From: an uncultured Collinsella sp.
GTDB taxonomy: Bacteria > Actinomycetota > Coriobacteriia > Coriobacteriales > Coriobacteriaceae
NCBI GenBank assembly: GCA_958415665.1
Contig: CATYZK010000006.1
Coordinates: 18,352-82,351, forward strand
DNA: 64,000 nucleotides
Direction of reading: 5' to 3'
Every line of letters begins with the position of its first letter. Position 1 is the stretch's first letter. The notes beneath the pieces were generated by a model. It made no database searches, was not told the origin of the DNA, and worked only from the letters and a program-made list of their open reading frames with translations. This document shows positions 58,374 through 64,000 of the stretch, piece by piece. Position numbers and translations under genes: made by a program.

Positions 58374-58745
58374 TTACGCCTCCTTTCGAGGAGCAACGAC
58401 GACGGTGATGTGGGAAGTACGCTTCAGAATGCGAGAAGCGGAACCCTTGGCGCGGGGACGGATGCGCTTAAGCGTCGGACCCTCGTCAACATAGGCAGCG
58501 GCGACAACCAGGTTGTCGGCACGCAGACCGTTGTTGTTCTCGGCGTTCGCAACGGCGGAACGGAGAACCTTCTCGACATCCACGGCGACGGCGCGGTCGC
58601 AGAAGTGGAGGATGTCGAAGGCCTGAGCGACAGGCTTGCGGCGGATCAGATCGACCACCAGGCGGGCCTTGCTGGGGGAAACACGCACGTACTTAGCGAC
58701 GGCGCGAACCTCGGTGGCCTCAGTTTCAATAGACTTAGTTGCCAT
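58374..58745 (-). CDS. rplV: 50S ribosomal protein L22
   Basis: L22 lines the exit tunnel with a long beta hairpin that affects macrolide sensitivity and stalling. The 123-residue protein has AVAKYVRVSPSKARLVVDLI near residue 15. The C-terminal hairpin region reads GPTLKRIRPRAKGSASRILK. It lies between rpsS and rpsC. Confidence 0.98.
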   Translation of the reverse strand: MATKSIETEATEVRAVAKYVRVSPSKARLVVDLIRRKPVAQAFDILHFCDRAVAVDVEKVLRSAVANAENNNGLRADNLVVAAAYVDEGPTLKRIRPRAKGSASRILKRTSHITVVVAPRKEA

Positions 58746-58759
58746 TTACGGTTAACCCC

Positions 58760-59020
58760 CTATTTGGCCTTGTGGCCACGGAACGTACGAGTCGGCGCGA
58801 ACTCGCCGAGCTTGTGACCAACCATGGACTCGGTAACATACACGGGCACATGCTTGCGGCCGTCGTGGACGGCGATGGTGTGACCAACCATCTCGGGGAA
58901 GATGGTGGACGCGCGGGACCAGGTCTTCACGACGTCCTTCTTGCCAGCCTCGTTCATCGCGGTGATACGCGAGAGAAGGCGAGTCTCCACGAACGGGCCC
59001 TTTTTGAGACTTCTGCTCAT
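58760..59020 (-). CDS. rpsS: 30S ribosomal protein S19
   Basis: S19 works with S13 in the 30S head. The 86-residue protein begins MSRSLKKGPFVETRLLSRIT. It has the signature VGHTIAVHDGRKHVPVYVTE and GHKLGEFAPTRTFRGHKAK. Length and order are normal. Confidence 0.98.
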   Translation of the reverse strand: MSRSLKKGPFVETRLLSRITAMNEAGKKDVVKTWSRASTIFPEMVGHTIAVHDGRKHVPVYVTESMVGHKLGEFAPTRTFRGHKAK

Positions 59021-59052
59021 AAGTGCTTTCTCCTAAAACTCGGTATCCGAAA

Positions 59053-59883
59053 TTACTTCTTACGGCGACGAATGATGTGCTGGTTCGAGACCTTCTTCTT
59101 CTTGCGCGTACGAAGGCCCTTCGTCGGCTTACCCCAGGGGGTAACAGAGGGACGACCAGAGGTGTGGTTCTTGCCCTCGCCACCGCCGTGCGGGTGGTCG
59201 ACAGGGTTCATGACGGTACCGCGGACGGTCGGGCGCACGTTCATGTGACGCTTACGGCCGGCCTTGCCGATGACGATGTTGGCGTGATCGGCGTTGCCGA
59301 CCTCACCGACGGTGGCGCGGCAGGTAACGAGGATGCGGCGCATCTCGGAGGAAGGCATACGGACGATAGCGTACTTGCCCTCCTTACCCATCAGCTGGCA
59401 GGAGTTACCGGCGGAACGGGCGATAGCGGCGCCCTTGCCCGGCTGGAACTCGACGGCGTGGATGAGCGTACCGACGGGGATGTCGGCGAGGGGCAGAGCG
59501 TTGCCCGGCTTGATGTCGGCGTCAGAACCGGACATGATGGTCTGACCGACCTCAAGGCCCTTGGGGGCCAGGATGTAGCGCTTCTCACCGTCAGCGTAGT
59601 GCAGCAGAGCGATGCGAGCGGAACGGTTCGGATCGTACTCGATCGTGGCAACCTTGGCGGGCACGCCGTCCTTGTTGCGCTTGAAGTCGATCACGCGGTA
59701 ACGACGCTTCACGCCGCCGCCCTGGTGGCGGGTGGTGATGCGGCCGTTGTTGTTACGACCGGCCTTCTTGGGCAGGGGCTCGAGAAGAGACTTCTCGGGC
59801 TTGGTGCAGGTGATCTCAGAGAAATCGGAGATCGTCTGCCAACGCCTACCAGCGGAGGTCGGCTTAAGGTGCTTTACAGCCAT
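59053..59883 (-). CDS. rplB: 50S ribosomal protein L2
   Basis: L2 is essential for subunit joining and peptidyl transferase activity. From the ATG at 59881-59883 it is 276 residues. It begins MAVKHLKPTSAGRRWQTISD and has GRNNNGRITTRHQGGGVKRR near residue 45. The C-terminal signature VMNPVDHPHGGGEGKN is near 220. In-frame codons further upstream lack a ribosome site. The 179-base gap to rplW is unusually long and contains a hairpin and a promoter-like motif. Confidence 0.98.
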   Translation of the reverse strand: MAVKHLKPTSAGRRWQTISDFSEITCTKPEKSLLEPLPKKAGRNNNGRITTRHQGGGVKRRYRVIDFKRNKDGVPAKVATIEYDPNRSARIALLHYADGEKRYILAPKGLEVGQTIMSGSDADIKPGNALPLADIPVGTLIHAVEFQPGKGAAIARSAGNSCQLMGKEGKYAIVRMPSSEMRRILVTCRATVGEVGNADHANIVIGKAGRKRHMNVRPTVRGTVMNPVDHPHGGGEGKNHTSGRPSVTPWGKPTKGLRTRKKKKVSNQHIIRRRKK

Positions 59884-59963
59884 TACAATCCCTTTCAATA
59901 GGAATCCGTTAGCCATCGCAGACAGGGATTCGAGGTTCTGCCTCGGGTGCGATGACACCGGAC

Positions 59964-59989
59964 GTATACACGGTTCCGGGCGTGTCCAT
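59964..59989 (-). promoter_or_regulatory. 26-base motif before rplB, shared with rplC
   Basis: GTATACACGGTTCCGGGCGT plus GTCCAT matches 61829-61854 at 23 of 26 positions. On the minus strand it reads TGGACA, 14 bases, TATACG, promoter-like though with a short spacer. It lies 80 bases before rplB. Confidence 0.5.
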
Positions 59990-60008
59990 TTTATACGCCC
60001 GAAACCTT

Positions 60009-60044
60009 GAGCTCCCGCCTCCCCTATTTGGGAGGCATGAGCTC
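60009..60044. other. hairpin between rplW and rplB
   Basis: GAGCTC-N3-GCCTCCC and GGGAGGC-N2-GAGCTC pair across a short loop. It starts 18 bases after the rplW stop. There is no T-run, so partial termination or processing is more likely than a full stop. Confidence 0.5.
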
Positions 60045-60062
60045 ACTCAACAGCAGCGAGTC

Positions 60063-60350
60063 TTAGGCCTGGTTGCCAAAGACCTCGATGGTGTCGCCCT
60101 CGGCCAGCGTAACGATGGCCTTCTTCCAAGAACGGGTCTTGCCGGCGACATAGCGCACGCGCTTGGTCTTGGGCTTGACCGTCAGGGTGTTCACGCGAAC
60201 GACCTTGACGCCGAAGATCTCCTCGACAGCGTCCTTGATCTGATACTTGTTAGCATCCTTGGCGACCTCGAACGTGTACTTGTTCAGCTCCATGCCGGAG
60301 AAGGAACGCTCGGACACGATCGGACGGATGATGATCTCGTGGGCGGTCAT
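60063..60350 (-). CDS. rplW: 50S ribosomal protein L23
   Basis: L23 sits at the tunnel exit and docks trigger factor and SRP. The 95-residue protein has IIIRPIVSERSFSGMELNKY and then YTFEVAKDANKYQIKDAVEE. FGVKVVRVNTLTVKPKTKR is the usual core. Its ATG follows the rplD stop with no gap. Confidence 0.98.
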   Translation of the reverse strand: MTAHEIIIRPIVSERSFSGMELNKYTFEVAKDANKYQIKDAVEEIFGVKVVRVNTLTVKPKTKRVRYVAGKTRSWKKAIVTLAEGDTIEVFGNQA

Positions 60351-60977
60351 TTATGCAAGCACCTCCCCGAAGTGAGCGGCGATGTCGGCGGGCATCAGCA
60401 CAGCGTTGTTGTTGACGAGATCGTAGGTGTTGGCCTCGTCGGCAGTGATGATGAACGTCTTGGGAATGTTGCGGAACGACAGGTAGGCGTTGACGTCCTC
60501 ATCGCGAACGATGATGGTCAGACGCTTGCCCTCAAGGCCGAGAGCCTTGAGCATGGCGACGGCAGCCTTGGTGGAAGGCTTCTCGAAGCCGTAGTCGTCG
60601 ACGAGCACGAGCTCGCCATCGGCCAGCTTGGCGGACAGCGCGGAGCGCATAGCCAGCTTGACCTCCTTGTTGTTCATACGCTTAGCGTAGGAACGGGGCT
60701 TGGGGGCGAAGACAACGCCACCGTGACGCCACTGGGCAGCACGGATGGAACCCTGGCGGGCACGGCCGGTGCCCTTCTGACGCCAAGGCTTCTTGCCGCC
60801 ACCGGAAACCTCAGAGCGGCCCTTAGCGGACTGGGTGCCCTGACGCCAAGAGGCCATCTGGCACTTGACGATGTGGTGCATAACGTGGATGTTCGGCTCG
60901 ATGCCGTACACCTCAGCGGCGAGCTCGGCCTCGGCGACCTTCTTGCCCTCGCTGTTCTTTACTTCAAACTTTGCCAT
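60351..60977 (-). CDS. rplD: 50S ribosomal protein L4
   Basis: L4 lines the tunnel and in E. coli represses its own operon. The 208-residue protein has the tunnel loop region SEVSGGGKKPWRQKGTGRAR near residue 55, then GGVVFAPKPRSYAKRMNNKE. The C-terminal domain includes LVDDYGFEKPSTKAAVAML. It lies between rplC and rplW. Confidence 0.98.
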   Translation of the reverse strand: MAKFEVKNSEGKKVAEAELAAEVYGIEPNIHVMHHIVKCQMASWRQGTQSAKGRSEVSGGGKKPWRQKGTGRARQGSIRAAQWRHGGVVFAPKPRSYAKRMNNKEVKLAMRSALSAKLADGELVLVDDYGFEKPSTKAAVAMLKALGLEGKRLTIIVRDEDVNAYLSFRNIPKTFIITADEANTYDLVNNNAVLMPADIAAHFGEVLA

Positions 60978-61023
60978 TTAAGTGTTCTCCTTGGTATGAC
61001 GCTGGGCTAAATGGGCTGGGCCC

Positions 61024-61644
61024 TTAGGCCATACGGATGGCGACGAGACCATTCTTGGCACCCGGGACAGCGCCCTTGACCAAGATGAGGTTCTGCTCGG
61101 CATCGATGCGGACAACGGAAAGGTTCTTGACGGTAACGCGCTCGTTACCCATGTGACCGGCCATCTTGACGCCCTTGAGGACGCGCGCAGGATAGGCGCA
61201 CTGACCGATAGAACCGGGGTGACGCTGGAAGTGAGAACCATGCGTCATAGGACCGCGGCGCTGACCCCAGCGCTTGATGCGACCCTGGAAGCCCTTACCC
61301 TTGGAGGTACCGATGACGTCGACCTTCTCGACATCAGCGAAATCAGCGACGGTGACGACCTCGCCGACCTTGTGCTCCTCGCCGTTCTCGACGCGGACCT
61401 CACGAAGGAAGCGGACAGGCTCGACGCCAGCCTTAGCGAAGTGACCAGCCATGGGCTTGTTCACGTTCTTGGCCTTGATGTCGCCGAAACCGATCTGGAC
61501 GGCGTCATAGCCGTCGGTTGCCTGAGTTTTAACCTGCGAGACAGCGCAGGGGCCAGCCTGGATGACCGTGACGGGAACGACGTTGTCGTCCTCGTCCCAA
61601 ACCTGGGTCATGCCAATCTTGCGGCCGAGAATCATGCTGATCAA
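61024..61644 (-). CDS. rplC: 50S ribosomal protein L3, first gene of the right ribosomal block
   Basis: L3 starts 50S assembly near the peptidyl transferase centre. The protein (about 203-206 residues) begins MISMILGRKIGMTQVWDEDD if a TTG at 61644 is used, or at the ATG (61633-61635) three codons later. The loop signature GFQGRIKRWGQRRGPMTHGS is near residue 115. Normally rpsJ precedes rplC; here about 450 bases of non-coding DNA and then a phosphatase gene precede it. Confidence 0.97.
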   Translation of the reverse strand: MISMILGRKIGMTQVWDEDDNVVPVTVIQAGPCAVSQVKTQATDGYDAVQIGFGDIKAKNVNKPMAGHFAKAGVEPVRFLREVRVENGEEHKVGEVVTVADFADVEKVDVIGTSKGKGFQGRIKRWGQRRGPMTHGSHFQRHPGSIGQCAYPARVLKGVKMAGHMGNERVTVKNLSVVRIDAEQNLILVKGAVPGAKNGLVAIRMA

Positions 61645-61828
61645 GATATGATCCCAACTCTCGCGTGGTCTTGGGACAATGCGTACACCACCGAGCGTAC
61701 GCCCCTAGAGGACCACTACTTACACGACGTGCTCCCCAGCCTTGTATTTCGCCCGGACTACCTGACAACCCTATTAAGCAGGCATTTTGTCCAGCCAGAA
61801 TACTCCCCTGGTTACACACAGCTGTTTA

Positions 61829-61854
61829 GTATACACGGCTGCGGGCGTATCCAT
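61829..61854 (-). promoter_or_regulatory. 26-base motif before rplC, candidate promoter
   Basis: This matches 59964-59989 at 23 of 26 positions. On the minus strand it reads TGGATA, 14 bases, TATACT. It lies 185 bases before rplC in the 449-base gap (61645-62093), which has no gene and also holds palindromic element B. Confidence 0.5.
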
Positions 61855-61905
61855 CGAGATTCATATTTCACTCACATTGTTTACGCAGGTAAAGTGCGTG
61901 GATGG

Positions 61906-62056
61906 CTCCCGAGCACGGCGGAGGGCCGGAGAAATATATTAAGGTCCCTGCTCTACAGTCCTGCGCAAGACGGAGAGCACATTAAGTGCTCTCCTTTGCG
62001 TGCGGAACTCGCGATGACCTTAATATATTTCTCCGGCCCTCCGCCGTGCTCGGGAG
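61906..62056. ncRNA. 151-base palindromic element with conserved 60-base core (copy B)
   Basis: Arms 61906-61946 and 62016-62056 are exactly complementary over 41 bases, starting CTCCCGAGCACGGCGGAGGG. The core at 61955-62014 is the reverse complement of copy A's core (16698-16757) with 58 of 60 identities. Both differences preserve pairing (GGAGAGCAC with GTGCTCTCC here). The arms share no sequence with copy A's arms beyond a short GGCGGAG word. It lies between the phosphatase stop and the rplC promoter region. Confidence 0.65.
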
Positions 62057-62093
62057 ACGACACGTTGATGTCTGCTTAACTCTGCTCGCTCAG

Positions 62094-62720
62094 CTAATTA
62101 CTTTGTTGAGGATCGATGATTTGCTGCAAGATGAACTTGGATTGGGGCGCGTCGTCTTCTTCTCCCGACTTTTCCTCGTCAAAATCGAAGATCATGATGG
62201 CGCAGTTGGGGAGTTTTGCTGGGAGCTCGAAGCCCTCTGGGGCTGCAGCTTTGATAAATTGGCGGCTGGCGCTGCCGTGGCTTACTGCTAGGAGGGTTTC
62301 GATACCCTCGGCGCCCATGAGATTGGTGAGGGTGCCCACCATGCGCTCCTGCAGCGCGCGGCTTCCTTCTCCTCCAAAGGGGACCAAGTCCTCGCCTGGA
62401 TCCCAGACGTCGGTGGGCAGCGCGTCGTGGGGGCCTTCTTCGAAGGTGCCATAGCCGCGCTCGATGATGCCTTCGCAGGGCTCGACTGCTGCATCCGGAC
62501 CGAGGAGTTCGGTTGCGACGAGACTTGCCGTGTCCATGGCTCGGCCTAAGGGCGAAGAGACCACCTTGTCGGGGACAACGTCGTGGTCCTTGAGCCATGC
62601 GGCTGCCATTCCCGCTTGCTGGCGGCCCAGGTCGGTGAGCGGTGAATCGCAACGACCTTGGACGAGCTTTTTAACGTTGAATTCTGTCTGACCGTGGCGG
62701 AGTAGATATAGACGCTTCAT
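62094..62720 (-). CDS. histidine phosphatase (phosphoglycerate mutase-like)
   Basis: The 208-residue protein has the RHG motif (LYLLRHGQTEFN, catalytic H9), SPLTDLGRQQAG, SPLGRAMDTASLVA, and the second histidine in LLAVSHGSASRQF near residue 146. It belongs to the cofactor-dependent mutase/broad phosphatase clan; the substrate is not predictable. It is transcribed toward rplC but separated from it by element B. A 39-base gap separates it from the transporter gene upstream. Confidence 0.9.
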   Translation of the reverse strand: MKRLYLLRHGQTEFNVKKLVQGRCDSPLTDLGRQQAGMAAAWLKDHDVVPDKVVSSPLGRAMDTASLVATELLGPDAAVEPCEGIIERGYGTFEEGPHDALPTDVWDPGEDLVPFGGEGSRALQERMVGTLTNLMGAEGIETLLAVSHGSASRQFIKAAAPEGFELPAKLPNCAIMIFDFDEEKSGEEDDAPQSKFILQQIIDPQQSN

Positions 62721-62759
62721 GCTCTCCCCTTCTGTATAACTTGCTTTACCGGCGCAGCC

Positions 62760-63920
62760 CTACTCGTGGGTATGGCCTACGTAGTCTTCGTCGATCGTGA
62801 TCTTGGCAATCGACTTGGGATATTCGGATTCGACACGTTTCGCCAACGCGTGCTTTAGGTCCTCGGCGCTCATCGCCAAATCCGAGGGTCGTACGCAGTC
62901 AAAAATCACATTGGTGTGCGTAGGGCCCGGCACGCAACGCAAATCGTGAATCGAAAGGCGGCTATCGATCTCCTGGGCCATGGCGTGAATGCGCAAGCGC
63001 ATGCTCGCCACTTTGGGGTCGTCGGTCACGATGGGGTCGTAATGGAGCGTGACGATCATACCGTCCTCGTTCCTAAACGACTGCTCGATGTTATCGAGCG
63101 TGTCGTGACTTTCCAGCGGGCTGGCCTCGGCTGCCATCTCGGCGTGAGCGCTTGCGAACTTCCTGCCCGGGCCGTAGTCGTGAACCATCAGGTCGTGGAC
63201 GCCCAAAACGCCGGGGTAGCTCATGATCTTGTCTCGAATGTGCTTGACCAACTTGGGATCGGGCGCCTGGCCCAAAAGCGGGCTCACCGTATCCTGGATG
63301 AGTTCAAAACCGCTCCAGCCAATATAGGCGCCAACGGCAAGGCCGACCCATGCGTCAAGATTGATGTGCGTCACCTGCGAAACAATTGCGCACGCTAACA
63401 CGGCGCCTGTGGCAAGGACATCGTTCTTGGAATCCTGAGCGGTCGCACGCAGTGTCTCGGACTCAATGCGATCGCCGAGCTTTTGGTTGAGGGCCGCCAT
63501 CCACAGCTTTACAACCATCGAAAGTACTAGAACCGCCACCAGGGCAAGCGAGAACTCGACAGGTTCGGGGTGGATGACGCGCTCGACCGAGGACTTCACC
63601 AGCTCAACGCCAATCAACAGCACGAGAGCCGCCACGACCAGACCCGAGAGATACTCGTAGCGGCCATGGCCGTAAGGATGCTCGGGGTCTGCCGGCTTGC
63701 CCGCCAGCTTAAAGCCCAGCACGCTCACGATATTCGAGCTGGCGTCGGACAGGTTGTTCATGGCATCCGCCACAATCGAAACCGATCCCGACAGCACGCC
63801 AATTGCACCCTTCGCAGTACATAGGGCCACATTGGCGAGAATACACACCACACCCGTCAACGTGCCCACGCGCGCACGGTCGCCCTGCGCACGACGAACG
63901 ATCCACTCGACCATCTTCAT
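62760..63920 (-). CDS. cation diffusion facilitator family transporter
   Basis: The 386-residue protein has about five or six membrane segments. The metal site of TM2 (VADAMNNLSDASSNIVSVLG, D52 and D59) is present, then HPYGHGRYEYL, and TM5 AQDSKNDVLATGAVL (about 155-170). The C-terminal cytoplasmic domain has VHDLMVHDYGPGRKFASAHA near residue 243. CDF proteins export Zn, Mn, Fe or Co against protons. The metal cannot be assigned. A promoter must lie in 63921-64000, where I see no gene. Confidence 0.92.
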   Translation of the reverse strand: MKMVEWIVRRAQGDRARVGTLTGVVCILANVALCTAKGAIGVLSGSVSIVADAMNNLSDASSNIVSVLGFKLAGKPADPEHPYGHGRYEYLSGLVVAALVLLIGVELVKSSVERVIHPEPVEFSLALVAVLVLSMVVKLWMAALNQKLGDRIESETLRATAQDSKNDVLATGAVLACAIVSQVTHINLDAWVGLAVGAYIGWSGFELIQDTVSPLLGQAPDPKLVKHIRDKIMSYPGVLGVHDLMVHDYGPGRKFASAHAEMAAEASPLESHDTLDNIEQSFRNEDGMIVTLHYDPIVTDDPKVASMRLRIHAMAQEIDSRLSIHDLRCVPGPTHTNVIFDCVRPSDLAMSAEDLKHALAKRVESEYPKSIAKITIDEDYVGHTHE

Positions 63921-64000
63921 CAGCCCCCACGGTACTACCTATATATATCTATTGCTCAAACGGATTGTAGTGTAGCCACTTTGTCCTCCAGATACAAAAA

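Noticed and set aside
61906..62056. Element B as 6S RNA
   Set aside because: The long hairpin shape is reminiscent, but the outer arms are perfect without the large open bubble, and the core occurs in a second locus.

Overview
The window most resembles the chromosome of a Coriobacteriia member, probably Collinsella or a close relative. This is an inference from the GC-rich coding style, the ribosomal protein sequences, the zinc-type S14, L36 and L24, and gut-anaerobe metabolism. I had no database to confirm it.

Right block (55.8-61.6 kb, minus strand): rplC-rplD-rplW-rplB-rpsS-rplV-rpsC-rplP-rpmC-rpsQ-rplN-rplX, ending in an intrinsic terminator 27 bases after rplX. Left block (1-8.5 kb, minus strand): rplE-rpsZ-rpsH-rplF-rplR-rpsE-rpmD-rplO-secY-adk-map-infA-rpmJ-rpsM-rpsK-rpsD-rpoA, with its own candidate promoter. 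Together these are the S10-spc-alpha superoperon, cut between rplX and rplE by about 47 kb of unrelated DNA. rpsJ (S10) is not in its usual place before rplC.

Inside the cut are two parts of a selenium-linked molybdenum hydroxylase / anaerobic purine-degradation cluster. Part 1 (8.8-19 kb) holds an XdhC-like protein, yqeB, yqeC, a hydantoinase-like amidohydrolase, ygfJ, ygeW, ygeY, dpaL (ygeX) and a YheO-type regulator. Part 2 (38.8-49.7 kb) holds xdhD, a four-cluster ferredoxin, ygfK, ssnA, an NCS2 purine permease, a second YheO-type regulator and ridA. The expected flow is purine uptake, oxidation by the Mo enzyme, ring opening, and breakdown through carbamoyl and diaminopropionate intermediates, with RidA clearing reactive enamines.

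Between the two parts (19-38.3 kb) is an accessory region. It carries orphan proteins, a DUF4230 pair with a divergent 31-residue membrane peptide, a compact Gabija-like OLD nuclease/UvrD helicase pair, a duplicated DEDD exonuclease bracketing an unknown gene, a broken and an intact AAA ATPase, an AbiEi/DUF559-like protein, and an RND (MMPL) exporter with a heptad-repeat partner. From 49.7 to 55.4 kb are housekeeping genes: a U32 protease, an RluA pseudouridine synthase, a DeoR regulator and a Gfo/Idh/MocA oxidoreductase. Beyond rplC lie a histidine phosphatase and a cation diffusion facilitator.

The most unusual content is non-coding. Four tandem arrays of a 62-base hairpin unit lie in the accessory region. 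A 60-base core, 58/60 identical with both differences compensatory, sits in two places inside unrelated, perfectly self-complementary arms. There are also a 67-base and a 57-base inverted-repeat family. No tRNA, rRNA, CRISPR array or insertion sequence was recognised.
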